DNA from: Misgurnus anguillicaudatus
Lineage: Eukaryota > Chordata > Actinopteri > Cypriniformes > Cobitidae
Assembly (NCBI RefSeq): GCF_027580225.2
Contig: NC_073337.2
Coordinates: 14,242,001 to 14,306,000 of the forward strand
Direction of reading: 5' to 3'
Length of the DNA: 64,000 nucleotides
The notes under the pieces are model-generated. The model saw only the letters and a program-made list of their open reading frames with translations. It was not told the DNA's origin and ran no database searches. Each line of letters begins with the position of its first letter. The first letter of the stretch is position 1. A program made the position numbers and the translations under genes. Positions 23,597-38,500 of the stretch are shown one piece after another.

Positions 23597-26500
23597 AAAA
23601 AATACAGAGTTTGTCTTCCTAATCTTATTTATTTAATGTACTTGGTTTCAAACTCTTTTGTAAAGGGTGTAATGTGATCAATGGCTCTCTGGGGCCTTCA
23701 TTGATTACCGATGATCAAAGTGTCAGGTGTAAGTCCATCGGTCTCTTTGATTGTGTCATACTACGTCACGTAGCTGTTTACGAACCTCTCATTAACAGGG
23801 TGTTTTAATTTTTTTACTATTAAAGTCTTGACGGAATGATTTACATGAAAGTTGGAAGTTTAAAACTTAGGCTAAAATCTCACTTTAAAGTTTTAATAAG
23901 TTCATAGCTGTTGGACTTGGTCCCAGTGTAGGCTTAGTGATAGCCTAATTTAGGCTAAATCTGCACCCTTGACACTCATTCTAGTCTAGTATTATATATT
24001 TTTTGTATATTAAATTTTAATTTAAAATGTTTATTCTTAGAAAAATAATCATATATATCAGGTTTTCCAAAATATGGTACAAGTGAAAGTTGGATCTACT
24101 TAAAAATTACTTTAGCTGGTAACACTAACACATAAAAAGTTTTTTATAAGTAAAAATTTTAAGGTGATTTTTTAAAATTAATTTAATTGATAGCAGCTAA
24201 AAAATTAAAAAAATTTCAATCTAAATGTTCCACCTAAAGTGAGGAAAATTATTTTGAAAAACATTACTTGAAAAACTAAAACTAATTTGAAAAACATTAC
24301 ATTTTGTTGTGCTACCAATTAAAGTAATTTTTAAGTTAATCCAACTTTAAATTTTTACAGTGTAAAAAAATGTTAATCTAATATAAATAATATTTAATAT
24401 TTTGATATATTTATGCTTGATATCCAAAGTTAAATCTGATCATATTTTAATTAAACAAAAAAGACTTAATTTTTTTGTTGCCTTGTTTGTACCATATTTA
24501 TGAAAAGTACCTTATAATATAAATATGATTTCCACTAATCAGGGGAATTAATGTTATATATTTATAAAATTGTCCTATCAATGTCCTCATATTAAACAAT
24601 TTCCATTAATGTCTTTTTGTTTGTATGTGTAGAGGAACATTTTGACCAGTGAGGAGGAAGAGGATTTTGAGGCTATGCTCTTGTTGTTCAACTTTGATCT
24701 TATCTAATAATCGATTGTCTTGTTTGAAGACACTCCGGTTATTGACTTACCCTTTGCCGCTGTTCTACTTCTGTTTTCCAAGTACCCAATTAGTTTGATT
24801 TGCTTAGCTAATTTGTCTTAATATATTTTATAGTTTATTTCACACTTCTGTCAAAATTGCAATCAAATCAGCTGATTGTTCAGTTGTGTGCTGTCTGCTT
24901 TCAGTTTGGTGTTTGCCAAGGCTAGATTAATTTTTCTCATACTTTGTGTTAGACCCATAAACCTAAGTATTAAAGCTAATAGCATTTCAACATTTGGTTT
25001 CAACTATTATTTGATCATCAGTTGTTGGCATCAATAACGGCAAATAATTTCTAATATCACTGTTAAAAATACCTTGCTGCCTTAAATTTTTTTGTTAAAT
25101 CAACTCAGATTTACAAGTTGTTACAACTTATAAAAGGAAGTTGACTTCTTTCAACTATATTTCATAAGTTATAACAACTCACCTGTAGTTATAACAACTA
25201 ATTTCTAGTCAAGATAAATTATAGTAGTAATGACTTAAAAAAAAAAAATGTTTAAGGCAGTATTTTTTAGTGTACATGTGTGACCTTGGACAACAAATCG
25301 TCAGTTAAATTTTTTTTAAATTGAGACTTATACATCTTCTAAAAGTGGAATAAATAAGCTTTCCATTTATGCATGTTTGTAATGATTAGACAGTATTTGG
25401 CCGAGTTACAACTTTTTTAAATTCAAATATTGAGAAAATCACATTTAAAGTCCAAATGAAATCCTTAGCAACACATATTACTAATAAATAAATTGTTGAT
25501 ATATTGATGATAGGAAAAATTACTATATTTCTAAACATGATCTCGTAATATCCTAATGATGTTTGCCATAAAAAATGAATAATTTTGGCCCATGCAATGC
25601 ATTTTTGGCTATTGCTACAAATATACCAGTGCTACTTATGACTGGTTTTGTGGTCCAGGTCTACAAAATTGGTCGCAAGAAATCTAACTACATGGAGGGC
25701 AGTTAGCATTTAGTCCAATTTTTTTTTTTTATATATTATTGACATTGATTGATTCATGTACTCTACTGAGTTCTGTATGTGCTGCAGGCTATTCAAGGCA
25801 ATGACATCACTGTTAAGAGCTATAAGATGGAGAGCAGGATAACGTCACGATTCGTTCACACCACAGTCAAGAGCTCTGTGGTTAACTCGGGCTCCAGCGC
25901 ACAGAGCATCGGCTTCAACGTCCAAATCCCCAAACGTGCCTTTATCAACAACTTCACCATGTAAGAGCGATAACACACACAAACACAAACAGACAAACAA
26001 ACACATTGACTTTCTTGCTCACTGCCGGCTGCTTTTCATGAACGTAAATGGGATCACATTTGTTGGGTCTGTAAAGGAGAAAGCAGTTGCGAGAAACCTT
26101 TACGCTCAAGCAAGAGCCCGTGGGAAAGCTGCTGGTATTGTCAGGTATTGTATTTATCTGATTCTTTCATATATATTTATTTATAAATCCATCTGTACTG
26201 CCAGTTTGGTAACACATATATGTTTCCCAGGACTAACTCTCAAGCAATGGAGACCTTTAAGACAGAGGTGCATGTTCCTCCTGGCAGCAAGGTGGAGTTT
26301 GAGCTACACTATCAAGAAATGTTGCAGAGGAAACTGGGCTTTTACCAGCACACCCTGCACATCCAGCCTGGACGCCTTGTGCCTTTGCTACAAGTCAGTT
26401 TAACATTAGCACAAACATATATATGTACGCTTACATCAATCATAATTTCTCTAATATGTGTTTTTTTTTTACCCAAGGTTGATGTTTATATATATGAACC

Positions 26501-29500
26501 CAAAGGCATTAAGTCTGTCTCCGCCTCTAACACACTAGGAGAACAATTTGCAGAATTGACCAGAATCACCCACACCAAAGACAAAGCCCATTTAGTGTTC
26601 AAACCAACACTACAGCAGCAGCGTAAGTGTGAAAACTGCACAGACAGCGCTGTGGATGGCACCTTGACCATCACATATGATGTCGAGAGAGAGAGCAATG
26701 CTGGAGAACTGCAGGTGTGAATGTACACACACATTTACATTTAACAAATGATGTACAAATGTAAAGTTCTAGGTTAAATAAAATCGTAAATACACCAATA
26801 TACATATATATATATATATGCAATAAGGGAGTCTGCAGTTGTCGTCTCTGTATCAAGTGCATTGCATTGTAGGATATAATTTCCCATGTAGACAGTGCAT
26901 GCTGTTACTAGGTCATCCTGGTATTTAGTATACATACTCAGGGTTCCCACACCTTAGTTAACTTCAACTTCAATAACCTTTTAAGAACTTTCCAGGTCCA
27001 ATACCCTCAAATTCAAGGACTAAATGTGGGGACACATTGTAAGTGAGAGCAAGGTTACATCATGTTATCTTTTAAGATACATTGTTACAGTTCCCTTTTG
27101 AGGGAACTCGCGCTGCGTCACTGCGGTGACACTTTGGGGACGCCTCCAGGGGTAAGTTCAACCAATGGTGAGGCTTAACAACAAAGACAGGGTGGCGCGG
27201 GTGCCAGGAAGTATATCGCTATCTGAAATATTGCCAAAGGCGTTACAGGGACGCAGGAAGTTTGGCAAGGGAAGCGAAACAGGAAACCTTCTCAGGGAAC
27301 AACAGTTACATGCGTAACCCAGACATTTTCATGTGTCAAACACAAAAATGCAAAACAGCATTTAAAGCGAACAGTTTAGCACATGTGTTTAAAAAGGCAA
27401 AAATTTTTATGATATTATCCTACACTACACAGGGAATAACATGGATTTTTTTCAAGAAAACTTGCATAAAATAGATTCGAGGACATTCAATTACCTGTAT
27501 GTAAGCATGTATATTTTCAAAAGCTTTCCAGGGCCTTGAATCCCCCCCCCCCACAAACTTTCAAGGATTTCAAGGACCCATGGGAACGCAGATACTGCAT
27601 ACTTCTAAAATAGTAAAAGTGTAATAGTATCACACAGACAAATCATTGCTAATGTATGTTTATACCTCACCTTTCAGGTGTCTGATGGTCATTTCATTCA
27701 CTTCTTTGCACCTTCTGATCTTTCGCCTCTCTCCAAAAACATTGTTTTTGTGATTGATGTCAGTGGCAGCATGTGGGGATTGAAGATGAAACAGGTAAGG
27801 ATGTGGTAACCTACTTTCACTTTTACCAACTGCAGAATGTTTTGTATATATACACTTTACCCCATTACTTCAAAAAAATGTGAAGCGCCCTCTTGTGAAA
27901 GTAGTGTAGAACTGCATGTGTCATTTTGTTGTGACCACAGCAAGGCACTTATTTAAAGGGACACTCCACTTTTTTACTAATTTTCTAGCTCCCCTAGAGT
28001 TAAACACTTTATTTTTACCGTTTTGAAATCCATTCAGCCGATCTCCAGGTCTGACGCTAGCACTTTTAGCATAGCTTAGCATAATCCATTGAATCTGAAT
28101 AGACTATTAGCATCACGCTCAAAAATGTCCAAAGAATTATTTTAAAATTTTAAAATGTGACTCTTCTGTAGTTACATCGTGTACTAAGACCGACGGAAAA
28201 TTAAAAGTTGTGATTTTCAAGGCAGATATGGCTAGCAAATATACTCTCATTCTGGCGTAATAATCAAGGACTTTGCTGATGTACCAAGCTGCAGCAGGCG
28301 CAATGATATTACACAGTTCCCCAAAATAGTCCCCTGCTATTGAAAGTTACCAAGGGGACTATTTTCGCTGCGTAATATCATTGCACCTGCTGAAAATATA
28401 GAAATTATTTGGACATTTTTGAGCATGATGCTAATGGTTTAATTAGATTCAATGGATTATGCTAAGCTATGCTAAAAGTGGTACCACCAGACCCGGAGAT
28501 CAGCTGAATGAATTCCAAAATGGTAAAAAATCAAATGTTTAACTCAAGGGGAGATGGAAAATTAGCCTATTTTCAAAAAAAGTGAAGTGTCCCTTTAAAA
28601 AAAATAGTTCACCAAAATATACAATTTCTGTATTGACTCCTGCCATTCCAGATGTATATGACTTTCTTTGTTCAGCTGAACACAAAATTTTTTTTTATAA
28701 TTAAATGCTGTCATGTCATGCTCCAAAATGGGCATTCATTAGCTATGAAAAAAACACTCTTAAAGAAATCCCATTGATGATATTGTTAATCTGTATCATT
28801 AACCCGTGGTGTGACCTTTGATATTGTCTTACATTTATACACTTTATACAATTATTGCCCTTTTGCGCCTTAATACAGAGAATCATGAAATGAAGATATT
28901 TAATTTATAATTTTTCTATTTGATATATAAAGTAATTCATTTTATGAATTTCTTTTTTATTGATTTCCTGTCCATTAAAGTTAGAAAATGAAGTACTCAT
29001 TTACCTATCTTTGTTTCTCTTTCTTTCCTTCTTAGACTGTTGAGGCAATGAAGGCTATTCTGGATGATCTATCAATGGATGACTACTTCAGTGTCATAGA
29101 CTTCAATCACAACGTCCGCTGCTGGAGTGAAGACCTGATGCCGGCTACCTCCATCCAGGTGGATGAGGCCAAAAAGTATATTCAGAATATCAAACCTAAT
29201 GGAGGTAAGAAAGAAAAAAGCTGGAGAGAGGCATACGGTTTAAAAGGTTTCTGTTTTTTTTTTGTGATTTTAAGTGACATTTCACTCCAGGTACAAACAT
29301 CAACGAGGCTCTACTGAGAGCAGTGCAGATGCTGGTGAAAGCATCCAGTAGGGGCGTGCTCGACCCCCGTTCTGTTTCTATGATCATCCTGTTTTCTGAT
29401 GGAGACCCAACAGTAGGTAAGATGATTAACATTTACACAATTATGTTTTCTTTTGATAATGTACAGTGTCATGTTTTTTCTGTAGTATGTTAGAGATTGT

Positions 29501-32500
29501 ATTGAGATTAAAAGCTCACTTGAAACGAGTGGTCCTAGAAACTGTATTCTTTAGGTCACAATTTAACAAGTGAATAAACTCTTTTTGTCTTTTGGAAGTA
29601 AGCAATCACCCAAAAAAACCTTATAAATCACCTAGAAACCCCATAGCAACCACTTAAATAACATAAAGACTGCAGCATACAGTTGTGATGCCCTTCTGAT
29701 CTTCAAGAGCATCTCAGTAATGTGGCATCAAGTTTTCAAACAGGCAAGCCAAACACAATTCTCTCTCTCTTTCTCTCTCTGTCTTCAGGAGAAATAAAGT
29801 TAAGCACTATTCAGAAGAACGTGAAGCGTGTGATGAGAGAGGAGTTTTCTCTCTTCTCCCTTGGTATCGGCTTCGACGTGGACTTTGACTTCCTGGAGCG
29901 AATTTCCTTGGACAACAGGGGCGTCGCCCAGAGGATCTTTGCCAATCATGATACATCAGAGCAATTAAAGGTAAATCTTGTGACAGTGTATAGATTTTTA
30001 GCGACATCTAGGGGTGAGGTTGTGAATTGAGATGAACAGCTTAAAGGAATATTCAATTTTCTTAAAAGAAAAATCCAGGTAATTTACTCACGACCATGTC
30101 TTCCAAAATGTTGATGTCTTTCTTTGTTCAGTCGAGAAGAAACTATGTTTTCCGAGGAAAACACTGGAGGATTCCTCTCATTCCAATGGACCCCAACAGA
30201 GCCCAACATTTAATACTCAACACCCAAAAGTTTCTTCAACGAAGTTTCAAAGGACTATAAACAATCCCAAATGAGGCATAAGGGTCTTATCTAGTGAAAC
30301 AATCGTCATTTTCGACAAGAAAAACAAAAAATACGCTCCTCCAAAGCACAACTTGTCGTCTAGGTCCGGTCCAGCGCGACCTAACGTAAATGCGTGGTGA
30401 CGTAGGGAGGTCACATGTTACATATATAAAACGCACTTTTGCGGACCATTTTAAACAATAAAATGACACAAAGACATTAATTAGTATCAGTTGACATACA
30501 ACAACGTCGGAACGGTCCTCTTTCAACACACTTGTAAACACTGGGGCGGAGTTTCACGTTCATCCTCTGTGACCTCTTGACGTCATGATGTATTGCGTGG
30601 GGTCACGCTGGCGCATCACAACTGGATCTAGACGAGAAGTTGTGGTTTAAAAGTGCATTTTTTTATTTTTCTTGTCAAAAATGACAATCGTTTCGCTAGA
30701 TAAGACCCTTATGCCTCATTTGGGACCGTTTATAGTCCTTTGAAACTCCATTGAAAAAAAACTGTTAAGTGTTGAGTTAAGTATTAAATGTTGGGCTCTA
30801 TCAAAGTCCATAAAATGAGAAAAATCCTGCAATGTTCTCCCCAAAAAACATAATTTCCTCTTGACTGAACAAAGAAAGACATCAACACCCTGGATGACAT
30901 GGTGGTGAGTAAATTATCTGGATTTTTCTCCAAGAAAATTGAATATTCCTTTAAGCCCGATTTATAGTTGTGCGTAAGTTCTACGCCGTAGCTACGGTGC
31001 GTAGCTCTGCGTAGCCTGAAGTGCACCTCGCAAAATTTTTCAAAGCACGTCAGATCTACACAGACCGCAAGCGCTGTGATTGGCCCACCAGAAACCCTCC
31101 CATCAGGTAAAAAACTGCGTCATAGGTATTTCCGTTTGTGACGGTGAAACAAAGATGAGCTAGTTTGAGGAGTGATTTAACTCAAACTGCATCAAAAGTC
31201 GCTGTTTATTTACTTCCATCATTGCTGGTCTTCTTAAATCATACACAACAAGTTGCTGTTTCTTCTTCGTTTGTGCGTTAACTTGCTAAGCTTCTTCTTC
31301 TTTGACATTTGTGCTGCTACTGTGGTTACACGCGTGGTTACTGCCTACCAGCGGTCTGCGCGCGTGTTTGCACGTCAACGCGGACGACGACGCAAAAGTA
31401 TAAATGAGTGCGCCGTAGGACCTACGCACAACTATAAAGAGCCCTTTAGTGCACAGCTCAACCCTCTAATTAAAAACGCATGTTTCATAAAAGATCTCGG
31501 CAGTGTCTCAAACCATCAATCACTAGAAGATTTGGAAATAATGAACTCAAACATTTCTGATTCTGAATTCATCAATTTTGAGCTTTGCACATTATAGCTC
31601 AAAACTTCTCCCATCCCAGGAATGCTGCTTAAAGGAATTTCTAATTCTTTTCCTTTTTCTTTAGGAATTCTATAGCCAGGTCTCCGCTCCTCTCCTCAGG
31701 TCCATCACCATCCACTTCCCTGATAGTGACGTAAGCGACGTGACTCAGAACCGTTTTGACAAGTTCTTCCGTGGTTCTGAGCTGGTAGTAGCTGGAAAAG
31801 TTCAACCAACAGACCTCACAACGCTGCAAAGCTATATCACTGCCTCTGCTGTGAGTGACGCATCCCTTTTGTCTCAGTTTAGAAATTCTGATTAGATCCA
31901 GGATCAGCGCTGCTAAAAAGACCAACATGGTTGTGTTTTGGATTTCTAACTGATCAGTAGTTAAACATTTGTGGTCCATTAGTTTGACCAGCACAATAGA
32001 TATAGTCTGAGAATTTATGCTTGTCCTTTCTGCAGGAAGTTATACGTTTTTAACAATTTATATACTACCTTTAAAGGACACACCAAATATTTACAACAGT
32101 TTATTAAATGCTTGTCAAGTTCAGTTAATAAATGACCACTTTGACTAGAAGTAAATTTCCCTTCTAGGCCAACATGAACCTTAACATCCAGACAGACACA
32201 GATATTGGGGAGCTGGACTCTGTGCTCAACACACAACAGCATTCCTTCCCTGGCTTCGCTCGACAAATGTGGGCTTACATCACTGTCAATCAACTTCTAG
32301 CCGAACGGTGAGAGTCACAACCCTGTGTTTACACTAAAAGTACTGCCTCTGTTTCCAATATGAATGTGAATATTAATAATATGGTAGTTTTACACACACT
32401 GTGTCCATTAGATTAAAGGTATAACAGATTTGATACTGAAACATTTTTAGTTATGCTGGTTAAAAGTCTCCTCACATCCTGATAGCAATCACTGTGTTAA

Positions 32501-35500
32501 GTTGTTTAAATGTATTTTTAGAAATGTATGTCATCTGTGAAAGGCGTAGGACCAAAAAATGTTCATCCAATCATAGATTTCGTTCCGAACGGACGTTTCC
32601 TTTTTTGTCCCTCATACGCAAGCGTAATTTGAATGCTGACCGCGCAACAAGTCCACCTGACACCATACGTCATCGGCGCGTTCACGTGCGCTCACCTCCC
32701 GTCTGTAAACAGCGAGAATGGCAAACTTTTCTGCTGAATTGACAAACTACACAGGAGGCACAAAACGAAAGACATCTTTTATAACAACAACAGCAAAAAC
32801 TGCCTGGATCAGCAAGAGCAAAAACCCAAATTAACATCTGTAACTTTACTGCTTTACCACGAGATGAAACAGCTGCAGGAGGCAAAGAGTCTGAAATGGT
32901 CATTGCACTGTTTATTTTGGTAAGGTAGGTACGCAATATTTTTGTATTGAGATGGATTCAGATATTTTACTTTGATGAAACGTTGTGTTGCTTATGAAAT
33001 TTGTTAGTTTACGGATTAGCGTAACGATTTAGTTACTACGTCTACACATCCGAAAGTGTGCCTAAACTAATTCCGATGTAAACCAGTTGTTTATGTTGGT
33101 TATTTTGGAAGTGTTATTCACTTTGTACTGCAAAGTTTTCTCACTGCTGAATGAGATATGAGATGTGACCATCTGATCTGTGCGTGTTCATGTGTTTTGA
33201 AAGAGGCGTGACTTTGGATGGCGATTTGACTTGAGGGTGGGATCGTGATTTCATTGCTAGGCGGCTACAGTTAGCATTTTTCAAAATGTGTTACCCTACC
33301 TTTAATGGAATAATATTCCTGAATTTGTCTTCTAATCAAATTGTGACCCTTAATAACAAACATACTCAGCACAAGTATGCCAGTATAGGTTTTATGATAT
33401 TATATAAATTGTACATGTTATGCTGGTAATTATTGTTATGATTCGCATTCTGATTTGGTTTACATTTAGAATGATAATTTGGTTTATTAATTCAAAGGAA
33501 TAGCTTATCAAAAAAAATCTCTTTTTTTCCTCATATGGTCCACACTTAACTCTTATGTAGCACAAAATATATATAAATATTTTAAAAATATAGTTGAAAC
33601 TTCCAAAGTCCTAAAAGCACACAATCATATAAATAATATATTTAAAATATTTATAAATAAATGTTGCATAAAAGCACCTTGGTATATTTCAAATTGCCTG
33701 AAGATGTATTATCACTTTGTATGATTAAATAAACCAACATGTAAGTTATCAAATTAAATTATTGATCCTTTAAATATGGCAAAGCATCAGCAACATCAAA
33801 TGTTGTTAGTTCTTGTGTCAAAACGTCATGACAGCTGGTTTAACCCGTAAACCCATTTAACCCCTAAACTGTCACAGTCCGGCAGGTGAGCCCAAATTAA
33901 TTAAATAATAGCTTATTCTAAAACTAAAATAATTTTGACAAACTATATATTGTTGAAAAGCTGCAAGAGTGTAGTTTTCACAGTGAGAGTAATTTTTTAT
34001 ATAATTGAGCCCAAGTTGTTAGATATTTATAACACTAATATTCTACTCTAAACCCAAAATAATCTTGACAAACAATATATCATTAAAAAAAACTTTAAGG
34101 TAACGTGCACACCAAAGCCTTTTGCCATTTTATAACAGCTAAGGTGCGTTGGTCGGCACGATGCGAAGCAAAAACTGTATAAAATGCACTGTAACCCCAC
34201 TGCTTAGCGGGGCTTATTGCTTTTATAAAACGGTTACTTCATATGCATAGCAGGATTTCATAAAGTAAAACACAAATAAGTTGTAATTATATTAGTACAA
34301 ATATTACTCTTCTGCCAAACAAAGTAGTTCCTCAGAATCAAGTGTGGCTGAAACAGACCGCAGTTCCCAACCAACACAGACGCAGCAAAGACACAATGAA
34401 AATATGATTTAAGACTGTGGTGTTTATTTTATAAAATCAACATTCATCTAATTTATACCTTAACATTTATATCGTGCAACTGCTGAAGTGATGATCAAAT
34501 ATGCTTTGAAGCATGCTTAACTCTTTCCCCGTCAGCGTTTTTCTTTTAAATGTTGCCACCCAGTTTTAGTTTAATGCCTTACAGAAAAATTATCTTCTTT
34601 AAATAAACATAAAATATTAAATGAAAGAACAGACCATCCGCTTTCAAAAAACAAAAAAAGTTTTATCCTACCTTCATTTGTTCTCCTATCACCTTTCAAA
34701 TTTTCAGCTAAAAGCGGAGATAATTCAATTTTTGTGAAGAACTTTTGTAAGAGATCAGATCCAGAGACACAATCAAAACACAGTGTTTTTAGTGTTGAGT
34801 GAATGCATCAGTGTTTAAGTTGGGTAAGATCGCCTCCCAGTGGATAGCGAAAATATGAATTTGAGGTAGAAACTGCTCAGGAACGTTTTCTCTTTATTGA
34901 TGAGATGACTCAACAATATTTATTGACATTTATCTGGATATCGCCAATAATTGTGCAATTGTAGACAAATAAAAAATATTATTATTTTTTTTCACAGCTT
35001 AGAATGTGTTTCAACCAATCAGAATGAAGAACCAGAACTGACCGTTTTATAATTATTAATTTGTGAATAGAACGCAATTTTTTTTATTTTAACTTGAAAT
35101 TAGGGTTAAAATAAATTTTAGTTCTTTAGCATATTGGGCATGAAATATTACATTTGTATTGTTTTTAAATATATAAAAATACTTGATTAATTTTGTTTTT
35201 ATTAAAATAAACTCAAATTGCTATAACAATTTTTTTTATTTAATATTACCAACTACACTTCCGTAAAAAAACTTTACAGTGTCTTATTTAAAAAGAGACC
35301 AAGATTAGGCTTCTAAAACAAAGAATGCAAGAGTTTTATTCATTTGAAAGTGCACATCATCTTTTCACCTCCCCCCCACTCAAAAAGGAGGGTGACATTC
35401 AAGGGTTTAATGTGGTTTAAAACTGTATTGACTTTCTTTTGTGCAGCGCTCTAGCTCCTAGTGCAATTAAAAAGCGTAAGATCACTCAGAGGATTGTGGC

Positions 35501-38500
35501 TTTGGCTGTGGAGCATCAGTTTGTGACCCCTCTGACTGCCATGCTGGTAGAAAGTCAGGACCAGGAGATAGCTGAGCGACTTATCGCCGACTCGCCCAAA
35601 GACTCCAAACACGGCTGTTGCTCAGGTAACCAGCGCAAAGGGTTTCATCCTAGTCAAATAATAAAAAAGATTTTTTTTTCTGTAGAAATTACAGTATTAC
35701 TGGGTATTACTGCCAACTAGCTGCCAGTAACTTACTGTAGATTTTACATTTATGTTATTTACTGGCAACAGTTTGTTTAAAGTTAAATGAACATAAAACA
35801 TTTTCAGTCTTTGTCTTCTACAGTAAGTTACTGGCAACCACCTGCATAATTACAGTGTACATAATTTTAGTGTAGATATTTTGATTCATAACCAATAATA
35901 CTAAGGCACGGATCACTATTCCTGGAAAAACATTTTCCCAAAGATTTTAAGAATTATTCACCTCTCTAAAAGCCCCCCTAACCTAAAAAATGCACTTATA
36001 AATGTATTTCTAGCAGAAAATTAGTCAATAGTGTGTGCAGAAACATCTTGTTATTATACAAATCCATCTATTCTTCTTTGTGTAATCTCCTTTAGACCGC
36101 AACAGTCACACAAAACAGGCTGTTTGGGGATCCTCTATCAATGTGATGTCACATTGATTACGCCCCAACCATAACCGCTCACAGACTCCGCCTTATGAGC
36201 ACATAATCCAACTTTCTGCCAGAGGCACATGTTTTCATGTAGTCCAAAGCACACGTGTAAGCGCTCCTCCCCCTTACTTTGCATCCAGGGAGGGGAACAG
36301 AAGTTTTTGCATTTAAAGAAACACACAAAAACAGCAAAAAAATTTATTGCAGCCCCAAATGGCCATGTTCAACATCATATAATGAAAGATCTGTGGTGTA
36401 TTTTGAACTGAAACTTTACAGACACATTCTGGGAATTCCAGAGACTATTTTTATATTGCTGAATAAAACACGGGGCCCTTTAAATATTTAGATTTACAGT
36501 ATAACTTGAACCTGACCACAATAAAACTGGTGAAAATAAATTGCTTAGACTTACACTGGGATCATTAGCCATCTACGATCCAGAAAATCTGAAAATAATA
36601 GATGGTGGAGTAACCACCCTAAGCAACCACCCTAAATAAGCAAACAACCATATAGAAACGCCCAAGTAAAGTAGTATTTTGGTCTTTACAGGGTCAGATA
36701 CCACTTTTTTATTTAAAAAAGTAATTTTTATGTAATGGTACAGTCGATAATGACATGATGGCTGATATTACATTATTAGTAATGATGCAAAGTCGGCAAC
36801 ACCAAAGCTCCAAAAATATCAAAAATGTTTATTAATTAAAAACAGTGCTAGGCATCAGGTAACGTTTCGAGCACGCAGGCTCTTCATGATATTACATTAT
36901 TACATTATTAAATGTACATATAATTATAAATCTATATCAATTTTCCAAAATATACTATTTACACAAAAAATATATTTTGAAGGAATGTTTTGAAACCTTG
37001 CATATTTTGCTATTCTCTCTCTTTTCTTTTGTTTTATTTGTTAGCTACAGCTACATTATTAAATGGACAAACTCTTGAACATGTAGTCTATCAGCCTCCT
37101 CCGTGGATTCTGCCCACATCTGCCCCCAATGAAGTCAAGAAAGGAGATCAAGAAAGTATCATTCCTGGGCAAATCACTCCTGGGCAAATCATTCCTGGGC
37201 ACATCAGTTCTGGTAATGCACCATCCAACCATATTCAGACAGCTAAAAGAAGCATTGTTTTAGACTACTGTTGTGAATTAAGCAACAATGCAATTCTTGA
37301 ATCTTGTTAACACCAGTTCTTCAAGAAAACACATTTGCACAGAAGGTGCACTTTAATAAGGTACAATTTTTACATTTATATGTACTGTATGTATATAACG
37401 TTTAACTTTTTTACCGCAGTGGACAATGATCCTCACTTTATCATACACTTGCCTAAGACCAACATGGACATCTGCTTTAACATCGACTCCAAACCTGGGC
37501 ACATCCTCAACTTGATTTCAGACACTGGAAAGGGTAACTTCTCCAGACATGATGCAAAACGTTCTTTAAGTGCCAACGTCCTTATTTCGTATTTCATATG
37601 TGCTGTGTTTTTCTCTACAGGTATTACAATCAATGGTCAGTTGGTGGGGGCTAAGAAGATGAAGAACAACAAAATAAACACATACTTTGGTACCATCTCT
37701 ATATACTCCAGAACAGACGCCGTGCAGGTCATAGTTGGAACAAACAGGATTGATCTGATGGAAGGCAGGAACAATCATTCCTTCTCTTGGGGAGCAACAA
37801 CTGAACTGATGCTAAAAGGGTATCAAAGTCTTATAATGTCACAGAGCCAGACCATGAAAGTCAGGTCCACTTTATATATATGTAAAAATCCAAAAACAGA
37901 TCTATTGAACAGATTTTAGCCATCAGATGGTCGGTGAACAGACTGTGGGTTGTCTGCATGGGTGCCACTGATGTTGAGACTATCAAACCAAAAGTTCATC
38001 TAAGATATTGTGAAGTAACATTTAGTGATGCTATGTTGGGTAACATGTAGCTGTAGGTGTAAATTTTTAAGGGTTATATATAAAATGTATATTTAAAAAA
38101 ACTGGAAGAGCATGGTGCTAGCAACAGCAGGGTCATGATTATAAATATATGCTGATTTGTTTGTTAATATATGCAAATACTTGCTTGTCAGGATGAAGAT
38201 TACCATAGTGAAGGAGCAACAGGTTACCGTGACGACCGATGATGGTATTTCAGTGATGGTGCTGCTGCATCGAGCATGGAAGAAACATCCCGTGCAGGTG
38301 GACTTCCTGGGCTTTTACATGCCAAATGACAACAAATACTCCTCGCAAGTTCATGGTCTCATTGGTGCGTTCACCAACATGTACATGTCTACTAAAATAC
38401 AGTTGAAAGAAAAAGTATGTGAACCCTTTGGGCTTACTTGGATTTCTTCATAAATTGGTCATAAAATCCCTACTGAAAAATCCAGCTAAGACCAGCATAA

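Noticed and set aside
31253..31597. Plus-strand open frame of 114 codons in itih2 intron 10
   Set aside because: Begins inside a MITE and runs into unrelated sequence; no domain or splice support.
32413..33304. Possible further TTAA-bounded element (TTAAAGGTA at left, TACCTTTAA at right)
   Set aside because: Terminal similarity is limited to about nine bases; too weak to call as an element.
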